DNA of 64,000 nt, taken from positions 62,001 through 126,000 of the forward strand of contig NZ_CANNGG010000005.1 in assembly GCF_947504135.1 (NCBI RefSeq). The letters are read 5' to 3'. The notes under the pieces were generated by a model that was given only the letters and a program-made list of their open reading frames with translations, ran no database searches and was not told the origin of the DNA. Position numbers and translations under genes: made by a program. The DNA comes from an uncultured Tenacibaculum sp. Its GTDB lineage: Bacteria > Bacteroidota > Bacteroidia > Flavobacteriales > Flavobacteriaceae. Each line of letters starts with the position of its first letter. Positions within the stretch are counted from its first letter, which is position 1. Of the stretch, positions 1 to 9,463 are shown piece after piece.

Positions 1-891
1 CTCCTCAGTTTTAGTGATACAAAAAGCGATTTAGATGAAGCTATTTCTAGTATTGAAAGCTACATTTTGATAAGTAACGATTTTTGGGGAAAACTCCTTA
101 AAGCAAAAATACTAATCACATTAAAATTTTTTGATAAATCTATACATATCCTTAAAGAATTAGACAGTAAATATAAAAGCTCTAAGGTAAGTTATTATTT
201 AGGAAAATTATTAGAAGATGAATTTAATATTTTTGGATTAGACAAAATATTTAAATCATTTAAAATCAACCCTTCAAGCACATGTTGCTTAAATGCACTA
301 AGCCAATATCATTCTAAACATAATAGAGACCTTATTCTTCCCGAACAAGAAAACATACTTTTAGATGTTTTTTTAAGCAGAAAAGACTTAGCTGTGATTT
401 TTAACAACTATCTTAATAATGAATTTGTAAATATCGACAAAAAGGAAAGTACTCAATACACACAATATGAAGAAATAAAGTTTAAAAATATTATAGAAAA
501 CTTAGATTTAACAAAGTTTAACAGCAATAAAATTAAAAGACTTGAAAGATATAAATATCTTTCATTTAAAAAGAGAAAGTTAACTCGTAAAGAAAGAATT
601 GAGAAATTTAATTTAAGAAAACATATTTTTGAAGATGAGAAATGGGATAAAAGATTTGATTACAAACCGCCTGTTGAAGTCATTGAAACATTACCTATAA
701 TTAATGAGTTTAATAGAATTATACTCACAAATATTAATTCCTTTAATAATCATTCAAATCTGACAACCACAGATAATAAGCTAGCTGAACACAATTCTTT
801 AAAAAATGATTTTTCTTATTATGACAATCCTTTCTATAATGATTCTTTAGACTTAGATCAACAAAATCCTGAATTTTGGGATAATTTATAA
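1..891 (+). CDS. 5'-truncated protein of unknown function, helical repeat-like N-terminus
   Basis: The reading frame is open from the first base of the window to the TAA at 889-891, so the start lies to the left and at least 296 residues are present. The first 100 or so residues look like amphipathic helical pairs of the TPR kind (alternating Leu/Ala/Tyr positions and a phrase 'AKILITLKFFDKSIHILKEL'). The remainder is rich in Lys, Asn and Tyr with a very basic stretch in the middle. I do not recognise a named family. The stop is one base from the next ATG, so it is probably co-transcribed with the next gene. Internal TTG/ATG starts exist, but the open upstream frame favours truncation. Confidence 0.72.
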   Translation, partial: LLSFSDTKSDLDEAISSIESYILISNDFWGKLLKAKILITLKFFDKSIHILKELDSKYKSSKVSYYLGKLLEDEFNIFGLDKIFKSFKINPSSTCCLNALSQYHSKHNRDLILPEQENILLDVFLSRKDLAVIFNNYLNNEFVNIDKKESTQYTQYEEIKFKNIIENLDLTKFNSNKIKRLERYKYLSFKKRKLTRKERIEKFNLRKHIFEDEKWDKRFDYKPPVEVIETLPIINEFNRIILTNINSFNNHSNLTTTDNKLAEHNSLKNDFSYYDNPFYNDSLDLDQQNPEFWDNL

Positions 892-892
892 A

Positions 893-1552
893 ATGAAAAT
901 AGCAGAAGACAAGACCATATTAGATTGGAACGAATTATCACAAAAGCTAGATATTGATAAAGATTACTTATGGAGTTGTGCTACATCCTTTTTTGAAAAA
1001 AGAGTAAACTCTCGATACATACTTCCTATTAAAGCTATACAAAAATTAAATATAAATAAAGGAGAGGGCTTTGCCGTTGTGAGCCTACAATGCTCATTAA
1101 TAGAAACTTTTGAATGTTTTATTAATGGTTGGTTATTTTTTTATGATAACAACCGCTATTTATGGGAGAACATTCAACAAAAAAGAGCTAAATATAAAAA
1201 CGACAACCTAAACAATCAAAGAATTTTTAAAAGTTTTTTTGATAACTTTAATAACGATTTTAATGGCATCGACGGAAAATACTTTTACACAAACATTCGT
1301 TGTGGTTTATTGCATGAAACTCAAACCAAAAATAATTGGCTGATAAAGTCTGAAACCCCCTACGATTTATGTTACCAAAAGCTAGGAAAATCACACATAA
1401 TTTACAGAAACAATCTTCAAAAAAAAATAGAACAACTGTTAAAGGATTACCAACAAGCCTTAATAAACAATACCGAATTTAGAGGCGTAGATTGCAAAAC
1501 TTTAAGAAGTAATTTTATAAAAAAGTTTGATCATTTAGCCAAACAATCTTAA
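893..1552 (+). CDS. Hypothetical protein, 219 aa, with IRCGLLHET motif
   Basis: The ATG at 893 follows the previous stop by one base, and the next gene starts four bases after this stop, so the three genes look like one transcript. The protein is mixed alpha/beta with many aromatic residues and no signal peptide or clear membrane segment. The most distinctive part is RCGLLHET at residues 136-143 followed by a Trp. That kind of Arg/His-containing helix occurs in several uncharacterised bacterial families, but I cannot assign one. No function is proposed. Confidence 0.72.
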   Translation: MKIAEDKTILDWNELSQKLDIDKDYLWSCATSFFEKRVNSRYILPIKAIQKLNINKGEGFAVVSLQCSLIETFECFINGWLFFYDNNRYLWENIQQKRAKYKNDNLNNQRIFKSFFDNFNNDFNGIDGKYFYTNIRCGLLHETQTKNNWLIKSETPYDLCYQKLGKSHIIYRNNLQKKIEQLLKDYQQALINNTEFRGVDCKTLRSNFIKKFDHLAKQS

Positions 1553-1556
1553 AAAA

Positions 1557-2126
1557 ATGAAAATAGCAATATTAGGCTGGGGTTCTTTAATCTGGCAACC
1601 CAAGAGCTTATTTTATGATAAAAAATTTGGTTGGAAAGAAGATGGACCTAAATTACCAATCGAGTTTTCTAGAATATCTAAAAACGGAAGACTTACCCTT
1701 GTTATTGATAAAGAAGCTAATCTTGTGCAAACCCTTTACACTTTGTCTAATCACGATAAATTGGATGAAGCCATTTTAAACTTAGCGATAAGAGAAGGTA
1801 GCAAACAAAGCGCTATTGGGTACTATAATAAAAAGAACAATACTTTCACCCCTAATAATTTTGAGTTTAAAGAAAGTATAAAAAAATGGATTATACTAAA
1901 AGAATTTGACGCTGTTATTTGGACTAATTTAGGAGTTAAATTTAAGTATGAAATAAATAATATTAAAGTTAATATTAAACCTACTGATAGATTAGAGTAT
2001 TTAAAAGATCTTAATAAAAGTAAATCCTCCTTAGCAGAAGAGTATATAAGAAAAACTCCTTCACAAATAAAAACTCAATGGAGAAAAGTTTTTGAAGAAA
2101 ATTTAGATTGGCTTCCTATAACTTAA
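1557..2126 (+). CDS. Hypothetical protein with gamma-glutamylcyclotransferase-like N-terminus
   Basis: This 189-residue protein begins with a short hydrophobic strand leading to GWGSLIW at residues 7-13. That resembles the YGSL/YGSN loop that opens gamma-glutamylcyclotransferase-fold (GGCT/BtrG-like) proteins, where it binds the gamma-glutamyl group. The later FDAVIWTNLG segment could supply a core strand. The acid catalyst of GGCT enzymes cannot be placed with certainty by eye, so the fold is an inference and the activity is unknown. It is the last gene of the left-edge trio and converges on the 170-residue membrane protein gene. Confidence 0.65.
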   Translation: MKIAILGWGSLIWQPKSLFYDKKFGWKEDGPKLPIEFSRISKNGRLTLVIDKEANLVQTLYTLSNHDKLDEAILNLAIREGSKQSAIGYYNKKNNTFTPNNFEFKESIKKWIILKEFDAVIWTNLGVKFKYEINNIKVNIKPTDRLEYLKDLNKSKSSLAEEYIRKTPSQIKTQWRKVFEENLDWLPIT

Positions 2127-2138
2127 TGAAACTCTCTT

Positions 2139-2157
2139 AATACTTTTCTTAAGTATT
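2139..2157. terminator. Weak A/T-rich hairpin between convergent genes
   Basis: AATACTT (2139-2145), a five-base loop and AAGTATT (2151-2157) form a perfect seven-pair stem between two convergent genes. It is short, AT-rich and followed by only a broken T run, so terminator function is uncertain. Confidence 0.3.
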
Positions 2158-2181
2158 TTCTATTGAATCAGGCATCAAAGA

Positions 2182-2694
2182 TCAACGCTCTTTAATTGTT
2201 CGTAACAATTCTTTGGTGTACTCTTTTAGTTCATCCATTTGTTTTTTTCCGGTTGATTTTCCTAGGCTCCCCACTAAATAAAGTGCTACCCAAACAATAG
2301 GCAATACAACCAACATTACTATGGGCAACATACTAATTTGTTTTAATGACCAATTGCTATAAGCAACGATTCCAAAAATTACAAATGCAGTACCCACCAA
2401 AAAGTGTAAAAACATGAAGAAAGTCCACACTTGAGGTTTCGGACCAAACAATCCTTTAATGTGCGAAGTGCTTTCAGAAGTTTCTTCTATTTCAATATGC
2501 AGTTGTGGCGACCATAAATGCGACTCTTTTTCGGGTACATCAATAACTACATGGTTATCTACAACCTTCATTTTATACTTAGAAACATCGTTTAAATGCT
2601 TCTTAATTTCTTCCAATAAAACCTGAGAATTCATCTCATATTCTAACTGAAATCTAGGTTTTAAAAAAATCTGGTTGTATAATTTATCATCCAT
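2182..2694 (-). CDS. Small membrane protein, 170 aa, unknown function
   Basis: The soluble N-terminal part of about 85 residues contains two beta-like segments (KYKMKVVDNHVVIDV and PQLHIEIEE). It is followed by two hydrophobic segments around residues 92-112 and 122-143, then a charged C-terminal tail with many Lys and Glu. This predicts a two-span inner-membrane protein with both ends on the same side. I do not recognise a family. It is divergent from der, 106 bases away, with no overlapping signals that tie them functionally. Confidence 0.75.
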   Translation of the reverse strand: MDDKLYNQIFLKPRFQLEYEMNSQVLLEEIKKHLNDVSKYKMKVVDNHVVIDVPEKESHLWSPQLHIEIEETSESTSHIKGLFGPKPQVWTFFMFLHFLVGTAFVIFGIVAYSNWSLKQISMLPIVMLVVLPIVWVALYLVGSLGKSTGKKQMDELKEYTKELLRTIKER

Positions 2695-2774
2695 TAAAAT
2701 AAAATATTAAACGCCAACAATATAGCAAAAACTATATACTATCTAAAATTCATTATAAATCATTTCCGAAATTG

Positions 2775-2782
2775 TATCTTTG
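2775..2782 (+). promoter_or_regulatory. TAnnTTTG -7 promoter element of der
   Basis: TATCTTTG matches the Bacteroidota -7 consensus TAnnTTTG exactly and lies 18 bases before the der ATG. A clear -33 TTG is not visible at the usual distance. The element overlaps a possible upstream TTG codon, which argues for the ATG at 2801 as the real start. Confidence 0.6.
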
Positions 2783-2800
2783 CACAAATTTTTTTGCAAA

Positions 2801-4108
2801 ATGAGTATTATTGCGATTGTAGGAAGACCTAACGTAGGAAAATCTACCTTATTTAACCGACTAGTAAAACGTCGTGAAGCTATTGTTGACTCTGTTAGTG
2901 GAGTTACTAGAGATAGACATTATGGAAAATCTGAATGGAATGGAAAGGAGTTTTCTGTAATTGATACTGGTGGGTATGTAATTGGTTCTGATGATATTTT
3001 TGAAGGAGAAATACGTAAACAAGTTCAGCTAGCTATTGACGAAGCTGATATTATTGTTTTTGTAGTTGATGTTGAGCAAGGAATTACCCCTATGGATGCT
3101 GAAGTTGCTAAAATTTTACGTCAGGTTGAAAAACCACTATTTATGGCGGTTAATAAAGTTGACAATGCAATGCGTGATGCTGATGCTGTTGAGTTTTACA
3201 ACCTTGGTTTAGGAGATTACTACACTATTTCTTCTATTAATGGAAGCGGAACAGGAGAGTTATTAGACGCTATTGCGGAAGAAATTCCTGAACCTGAAGA
3301 AGATGAAGAAAAACAAGACGAATTACCTCGTTTTGCTGTTGTTGGACGTCCTAATGCAGGAAAATCATCATTTATCAATGCTTTAATTGGCGAAGACAGA
3401 AATATCGTAACTAATATTGCGGGAACCACTCGCGATTCTATCGATACTAAATATAATCGTTTCGGATTTGAATTCAACTTGGTTGATACAGCAGGGATCA
3501 GAAAAAAATCGAAAGTAAAAGAAGATTTAGAATTCTATTCGGTAATGCGTGCTGTTCGTGCTGTTGAACATTGTGATGTTGCGGTATTAGTTATCGATGC
3601 TACTCGTGGATTTGAAGGTCAAGATGAAAAAATATTCTGGTTAGCAGAGAAAAACCGTAAGGGAATTGTTATTTTAGTTAATAAATGGGATTTGGTTGAA
3701 AAAGAAACCAACACCATGCGCGATTTTGAGGCTAAAGTTCGTCAAGCAATTGCTCCATTTACCGATGTACCAATTATCTTTATTTCTGCGTTAACTAAAC
3801 AACGTATTTTTAAAGCTATTGAAACTGCTGTTGATGTTTTTGATAACAGAAAACGCCGTATTCAAACTAGTAAATTAAACGAAACGATGTTGGAGATTAT
3901 GGAGCATAATCCACCTCCAGCTACAAAAGGTAAATTTATCAAAATTAAATACTGTATGCAGTTACCTACGCATACACCACAGTTTGCCTTTTTTGCTAAT
4001 TTACCACAGTATATTAGAGATCCTTACAAACGTTATATTGAAAATCAATTACGCGAACATTATAACTTTAATGGAGTGCCTATTAGTATTTATTTCAGGC
4101 AGAAATAA
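2801..4108 (+). CDS. der: Ribosome-assembly GTPase Der (EngA)
   Basis: Der is an essential double GTPase that helps mature the 50S subunit. Two complete G domains are visible. The first has GRPNVGKST at residues 8-16, DTGG and NKVD. The second has GRPNAGKSS near residue 181, DTAGIR near 229 and NKWD near 296. A C-terminal KH-like domain follows (HNPPP to ISIYFRQK). An acidic linker rich in Glu joins the two G domains. The length of 435 residues is normal. I chose the ATG at 2801 rather than an in-frame TTG 21 bases upstream because the TTG overlaps the promoter -7 element and adds residues that no Der needs. Confidence 0.97.
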   Translation: MSIIAIVGRPNVGKSTLFNRLVKRREAIVDSVSGVTRDRHYGKSEWNGKEFSVIDTGGYVIGSDDIFEGEIRKQVQLAIDEADIIVFVVDVEQGITPMDAEVAKILRQVEKPLFMAVNKVDNAMRDADAVEFYNLGLGDYYTISSINGSGTGELLDAIAEEIPEPEEDEEKQDELPRFAVVGRPNAGKSSFINALIGEDRNIVTNIAGTTRDSIDTKYNRFGFEFNLVDTAGIRKKSKVKEDLEFYSVMRAVRAVEHCDVAVLVIDATRGFEGQDEKIFWLAEKNRKGIVILVNKWDLVEKETNTMRDFEAKVRQAIAPFTDVPIIFISALTKQRIFKAIETAVDVFDNRKRRIQTSKLNETMLEIMEHNPPPATKGKFIKIKYCMQLPTHTPQFAFFANLPQYIRDPYKRYIENQLREHYNFNGVPISIYFRQK

Positions 4109-4186
4109 ATTTAACAATATTTAACTATCAGAAAGTAGTTTTTTCTTTTTATTTGTAGCTCTTTGAAAATCATTTTGCTACAAACA

Positions 4187-6961
4187 ATGAAAAAACTACT
4201 TTTTATTTTTTCCTTATCACTTACCAGTTCAATTTTTGCTCAATCTTATCCGTTTAAAATTACTGGTACTATTAACTCCGAAAAAGAAAAAACACCTATT
4301 GACGCTGCCACAGTTCATCTTGAAAGAGTTAAAGATAGTACTATTATTACCTATACTATCACAAATGATAAAGGGAGATTTTCTTTAGAAGGAAAATCAT
4401 ACGATAAGAATGTAAAACTGTTTATTTCGTATGTGGGAATGGACAGCTATTCAAAACAAATTCAACTTGACAAGTCTTCTTCTTTAAATTTAGGAACTAT
4501 TTCATTAAAAGAAGAAAGTAATATCCTGAGTGAAGTTGTTATTCAATCTAGAGCTCCCATTACAGTAAAAAAAGACACTTTAGAATTTAATGTTAAATCT
4601 TTTAAAACTAAAAAAGATGCTAACGTTGAAGATCTTTTAAAGAAACTTCCTGGTGTTGAAGTAGATGAAGATGGTAAAATTACCGTAAACGGAAAAGAAG
4701 TTAATAAGATTTTGGTTAACGGAAAACCTTTCTTTGGTAATGATCCTAGTATTACCACTAAAAACTTAACAAAAGATATTATTGAAAAAGTTCAAATAAC
4801 TGATACAAAATCTAAATCGGAAGCTTTTACAGGTGAAAATGGAGATGCCAATAACAAAACCATTAACTTAACTATAAAAAAAGAAAATAACAAAGGTTGG
4901 TTTGGTAGAGTATCTGGTGGTGTAGGAACCGATAAACGCTTTGAAGGTGCCGCAATGGTGAATCGTTTTGACAACAACCAACGATTTAGCGTATTAGCCA
5001 GTACTAATAATATTAACTCACCTGGATTCAGTTTTGGAGAAATTCAAAAAATGTTTGGTGGCGGTGGTAATATTTGGATTGGAGGAAACGGAGGTTTTAG
5101 TATTAACGGAAGACGATTTGGTGGTGGAAGCGGAATTATAAAATCGAAGACTGCAGGAGCAACCTATGCTGATGAATTTGGTAAGGGATTAGATGTAAAT
5201 GCTAATTATTTTTACTCTGGAAGTACTTCTAATAATGAATCAAAAAGCAATAGAGAATACACACTACCTGATAGAAAATACTTTTCAAATTCTACTACTT
5301 CTTCTGATGATGAAAACCACAATCATAGTTTTGACACTGAGTTTGACATTGAAATAGACTCTACTTTATTGATTAACATTAGACCTACTTTCGTTTTTAA
5401 TAAACGTGAAGGTAGTAGTCGTAGGCAAGAAGAATCTTTAGATGAAAATAATACACTTACAAATAACTACATAAGTACAGCTTATGCGACATCTGAAGCT
5501 AATAACTTTGAAAACAGATTAGACATTACAAAAAAGATGGGAAACAAAGGTTCCTTTATAAAAGCCTCGATTACCAACCGAATTGATAAAGCAGATACAG
5601 AAGAAATTAACAAATCTACTATTGAAGTTTTTGGTACTTCTCCGAGTACAGAAGTTAGAGATCAAAAAAGCTCTATTGAAAACAACCTAACGGGAATTAC
5701 TACACGATTCGTATATCGTTTCCCTTTAGTTGCGAATAAATTCTTTTTAGATGCAAAATACCGCTACCAACGTGATGAACGAGAAAACAAAGAAAACACC
5801 TTTGATTTTGACGACGTAACACAACAATACAGTAACTTTAATACTGACTTAAGCTCTGACTTTACTTATAACGACATTACTAAAACCCCTTCAGTAGAGT
5901 TAGTCTATAAGACAAAAAAATGGCGTTTTAATTTCGAAACTGGTTTTGTAAACAGAACCTTAGAAAACAACGATCAATTACGTCCTAAATTAAGTTTACA
6001 AAAAGACTACAACAACTTAGACCTTAACTCTAGTTTTAGATATCGATTTGACTCTAAAGCATCTATTTATTTTGATTATCGTTTAAGTAATAACGCACCT
6101 AATATCAATCAAATACAGCCTTTTTCTGACGTAACTAATCCATCTAATATTATTACAGGTAATCCCAACCTAAAACCTACTCAAAATCATACGGCTTATA
6201 TCAATTTTAATAAATTTAATTGGCAAGCACGAACTGGTTTTTGGGTTTATATGAGAGGTAGTCTATACAATGACCAAGTAATCACTAATACATCTATTGA
6301 TGATGACTTAGTAAGAAATACTACCTACGAAAACACAAACGGTGGTTATGATTTTGTAGGGGGTGGTAGCTATAGCAAAAAAATAAAATTAGATTCTATT
6401 GTAAGTCTTCAACTTAGAGCTGGTGCACACATTAGAACAGATAAAAACTTCAATATTTTAAATGAAATAAAAGAAGGCGCTAAAACAACTTCACTTAGTC
6501 CTGTATTTAGAGCTACTTTAGAATGGGATAAAATTGCTTCAATTGAAGGTAGTTACGATATCGATTTTTCAAACACAAAATATGATATAAACACTACACA
6601 AAACAGAAATTTCACTAGGCATTCTGTTGACATCAGAACCAAAACAAACATTCCGAAGAAATTAGAATGGCGAAATGATATCCGCTATACATACAATCCA
6701 AATGTAATTGGATTTAACAAAGCTGCTTGGTTTTGGAACGCTACCCTAGCCTACTCTGTATTAAAAGATCAAGGTACTATTAGTTTGAAAGCTTATGATT
6801 TATTAAATCAAAATACCAATGCAAGACGTAGAGCTACCTCAAACTACATTGAAGATTCTGAAAGTACAGTACTACAACAATATTTTATGTTAGGTTTTAG
6901 CTGGAAATTTAATAGCCTTGGAAAAAAAGGTAAAATTCGAGATTTTAATTTCAGATTTTAA
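4187..6961 (+). CDS. Outer-membrane beta-barrel protein with carboxypeptidase-regulatory-like domain
   Basis: The protein has 924 residues and a Sec signal peptide ending near A18-Q19. A carboxypeptidase-D regulatory-like beta-sandwich follows (about residues 24-105, with VGMDSYSK), then a plug-like region. That region contains the phrases LPGVEVDEDGKITVNGK and ILVNGKPFFG that typify the 'outer membrane beta-barrel protein family' of Bacteroidota TonB-linked proteins. The last 600 residues alternate aromatic and polar residues as barrel strands and end in aromatic residues. A Gly-rich stretch (GGGGNIWIGGNGG) lies near residues 290-310. No SusD partner or recognisable TonB box is seen, so the substrate is unknown. 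The ATG at 4187 gives the proper signal peptide; an in-frame TTG 24 bases upstream is less likely. Confidence 0.88.
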   Translation: MKKLLFIFSLSLTSSIFAQSYPFKITGTINSEKEKTPIDAATVHLERVKDSTIITYTITNDKGRFSLEGKSYDKNVKLFISYVGMDSYSKQIQLDKSSSLNLGTISLKEESNILSEVVIQSRAPITVKKDTLEFNVKSFKTKKDANVEDLLKKLPGVEVDEDGKITVNGKEVNKILVNGKPFFGNDPSITTKNLTKDIIEKVQITDTKSKSEAFTGENGDANNKTINLTIKKENNKGWFGRVSGGVGTDKRFEGAAMVNRFDNNQRFSVLASTNNINSPGFSFGEIQKMFGGGGNIWIGGNGGFSINGRRFGGGSGIIKSKTAGATYADEFGKGLDVNANYFYSGSTSNNESKSNREYTLPDRKYFSNSTTSSDDENHNHSFDTEFDIEIDSTLLINIRPTFVFNKREGSSRRQEESLDENNTLTNNYISTAYATSEANNFENRLDITKKMGNKGSFIKASITNRIDKADTEEINKSTIEVFGTSPSTEVRDQKSSIENNLTGITTRFVYRFPLVANKFFLDAKYRYQRDERENKENTFDFDDVTQQYSNFNTDLSSDFTYNDITKTPSVELVYKTKKWRFNFETGFVNRTLENNDQLRPKLSLQKDYNNLDLNSSFRYRFDSKASIYFDYRLSNNAPNINQIQPFSDVTNPSNIITGNPNLKPTQNHTAYINFNKFNWQARTGFWVYMRGSLYNDQVITNTSIDDDLVRNTTYENTNGGYDFVGGGSYSKKIKLDSIVSLQLRAGAHIRTDKNFNILNEIKEGAKTTSLSPVFRATLEWDKIASIEGSYDIDFSNTKYDINTTQNRNFTRHSVDIRTKTNIPKKLEWRNDIRYTYNPNVIGFNKAAWFWNATLAYSVLKDQGTISLKAYDLLNQNTNARRRATSNYIEDSESTVLQQYFMLGFSWKFNSLGKKGKIRDFNFRF

Positions 6962-7042
6962 TTTTTAAACATAACGTAAAGATTATTCTTGATTTTTTGA
7001 AAGGGAGTACAACTAAAAACGACTCTTTAGTTAGTAATTTCG

Positions 7043-7050
7043 TAAATTTG
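7043..7050 (+). promoter_or_regulatory. TAnnTTTG -7 element
   Basis: TAAATTTG is an exact -7 consensus 22 bases before the ATG at 7073. It gives the downstream gene its own promoter, separate from the outer-membrane protein gene. Confidence 0.6.
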
Positions 7051-7072
7051 TATTGATTCATTTTCTTGCTTT

Positions 7073-9457
7073 ATGAACATAAGACGAACTAGAGACATTC
7101 AGAATATAGAACTTCCTTTTAAACTTAAAATAAGTTTTGAAAAGATTGTTGCTTTATTTCAAAAATATGCGGATGAAGAGTTTAAAGAACATCCATACCA
7201 TCAATCTTCAATAAATATAGTTCGAGAAACAGAAAAAGCTCCTGAGTTGATTGATGGTTTTTCTGATGAATCTTTATTAGAAAAACACAAGGATACTATA
7301 GAGTTACTACTAGAACCATTATTTCCTGAATTACTATTAGAAAATGAAATTAAAGCGGTTAGTATTCCGTTTACTTTTACATCTTTTAAATTCACTAGTC
7401 GATTTGAAAAAATTTTACAAAATGCTGGAGATGACTACGAATTAAAAGTTCGTCATTTTGAAAGTGATTTAATGTACAAGTATGCCTGTAGTATCATTTT
7501 AACTGACGTATACAACTACTCTATTGATATAAAACGTCCCTTTTATTTCGATATTCCAGATAAAACGACCAACACTATAAAAAAATATCGTGCAGCATTT
7601 AATGCTGACTTTATGGAGATTTATCCAACCGAAAATGCTCCAAAAATAACTGAAGAAGACATTAAGTTTTTACTTGACAACTTTGACGATATTGACGTTT
7701 GGAAAGAAAAATTCCCTCCTGAATCCTATATTTTTAAGGGCTTCGGAATCATGAACTTATTCGATGTTACAACCGATGAAATGATTTCAGAAATAAGAAC
7801 TAGTCTCATAAAAAAAGATGATGACTTAGTTCATACGCTACAAGAAATATTTCGTAGATTCTTTGGAATAAATGATTTGTCTTTAGGGTTTTCCATTTTT
7901 GAAACAGACTCTAACAATTTTTCTTCTTCGCATATTAACAAAGAAGAAAGTCTAGTTTTAAACTATGAAAAAGATGTTTCTTGCGATTGTATTTTCTGTA
8001 ATTATCTTTTAGAAAAACTCTTCATAAACAACGAGTCTCTTGCTATTTCTGATGTAGAAAAGTATGGTAAAAAAACTGAAAACAAAAACTTTTACCAGCG
8101 ATTAAAAAACAGAAATATTGGTAGTATTATTTTAGTCCCCATACTAGCTTCAGCTAAAAACAGCTTAGCCATTATTGAGCTTGCTTCACCAAGACCTTTT
8201 GAGCTAAACTCGATTAATCAAAATAAACTACAAAACTTAATTCCGTTGTTTAAAATAGCGGTTGATCGTTTCTCAGAAGAACATCAAAACATACTTGAAG
8301 CTACAATTCAAGAAAACTATACCTCAATTCATCCAACGGTAAAATGGCGTTTTTATGAGGCTGCCGAAAGACTCCATAGAGAGTCATATGAAGCCAAGGA
8401 AAATGTTAAAATTGAAGATATTATTTTCCCTGACGTCCATCCTTTGTATGGTCAATCAGATATTAAAGATTCATCTACTGCAAGGAATAATGCAATTAAA
8501 GAAGATTTAAATACTCAACTTTCTTTAGCTATTTCTGTTTTGTTAGAAGCCTGCAAAGTTGAAAGCCTACCAATTTATAAAGAATTAAGATTTAGAGTTG
8601 AAGAATATTTATCTGAAGTAAAAAAAGGATTGAAAGCTGGTGATGAAATAGCCATTTTAGACTTTTTGAAACGCGAAATCTACCCTGTCTTTAATCATAT
8701 AAAAATGGTTAATAATGATTTAAGTTCCTTGGTAGAATCATATATCAATCGTTTAGACCCTAATTTACAAGTAGTATACGAAAAACGTAAAGCCTATGAA
8801 GACAGTGTTACTTTACTAAACGATAAGTTGGCTTCTTTTATTGATGCCAGACAAGAAGAAGCACAACAAATGTTCCCTCATTATTTTGAACGTTATAAAA
8901 CTGATGGTGTTGAGTACAACATGTATATAGGACAGTCATTAACAAAAGAGAAAAAATATGACGATCTATACTTGTACAACCTTAGGTTATGGCAATTACA
9001 AGTAATGTGTGAAATGGAAAACATTGCCTTAAAAGCTGCTGAAAAAATGGAACACAAGCTTAGAGTTGCTTCTTTAATTTTAGTTCACAGTAATCCATTA
9101 GCCATAAAATTCAGAATGGATGAAAAGCAGTTTGACGTTGATGGCGCTTATAATATTAGATACGAAATCATAAAAAAACGTATTGACAAAGCTCATATAA
9201 AAGGAACAGAAGAGCGACTAACTGTTCCTGGTAAAATAGCAATTGTATATTCTCAAGATAAAGATGCTGATGAGTACAATAAATACATTAAATACCTTCA
9301 ATCTAAAAAATTATTAGGTAAAGTAGAAAAATTAGAAGTTGAAGACCTACAAGGAGTTTCTGGATTAAAAGCTTTACGTGTAGAAGTTATTTACCACAAA
9401 GACTTTGATACCCAAAAAACAATGACTATCGATGAGCTCATTCAGGAGTTCAAATAG
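7073..9457 (+). CDS. Large GAF-domain-like protein, 794 aa
   Basis: This is a soluble protein without signal peptide or membrane segments. Residues about 270-410 resemble a GAF sensor domain: a helix, strands including SIILVPILASAKNSLAIIELASP, and a terminal helix. The region before it carries a short Cys cluster, CDCIFC, near residue 305. The N-terminal 200 residues and the helical C-terminal half are not assigned. The C-terminal 120 residues (VPGKIAIVYSQDKDADEYNKYI) look like a small alpha/beta domain. Related long GAF proteins of unknown function occur in Flavobacteria; I infer a sensory or regulatory role. The start ATG lies close after a consensus -7 element. Confidence 0.75.
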   Translation: MNIRRTRDIQNIELPFKLKISFEKIVALFQKYADEEFKEHPYHQSSINIVRETEKAPELIDGFSDESLLEKHKDTIELLLEPLFPELLLENEIKAVSIPFTFTSFKFTSRFEKILQNAGDDYELKVRHFESDLMYKYACSIILTDVYNYSIDIKRPFYFDIPDKTTNTIKKYRAAFNADFMEIYPTENAPKITEEDIKFLLDNFDDIDVWKEKFPPESYIFKGFGIMNLFDVTTDEMISEIRTSLIKKDDDLVHTLQEIFRRFFGINDLSLGFSIFETDSNNFSSSHINKEESLVLNYEKDVSCDCIFCNYLLEKLFINNESLAISDVEKYGKKTENKNFYQRLKNRNIGSIILVPILASAKNSLAIIELASPRPFELNSINQNKLQNLIPLFKIAVDRFSEEHQNILEATIQENYTSIHPTVKWRFYEAAERLHRESYEAKENVKIEDIIFPDVHPLYGQSDIKDSSTARNNAIKEDLNTQLSLAISVLLEACKVESLPIYKELRFRVEEYLSEVKKGLKAGDEIAILDFLKREIYPVFNHIKMVNNDLSSLVESYINRLDPNLQVVYEKRKAYEDSVTLLNDKLASFIDARQEEAQQMFPHYFERYKTDGVEYNMYIGQSLTKEKKYDDLYLYNLRLWQLQVMCEMENIALKAAEKMEHKLRVASLILVHSNPLAIKFRMDEKQFDVDGAYNIRYEIIKKRIDKAHIKGTEERLTVPGKIAIVYSQDKDADEYNKYIKYLQSKKLLGKVEKLEVEDLQGVSGLKALRVEVIYHKDFDTQKTMTIDELIQEFK

Positions 9458-9463
9458 TAATTA

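Noticed and set aside
2780..2800. TTG start 21 bases upstream for der
   Set aside because: It overlaps the -7 element and adds residues not found in Der proteins; the ATG at 2801 is the usual start.
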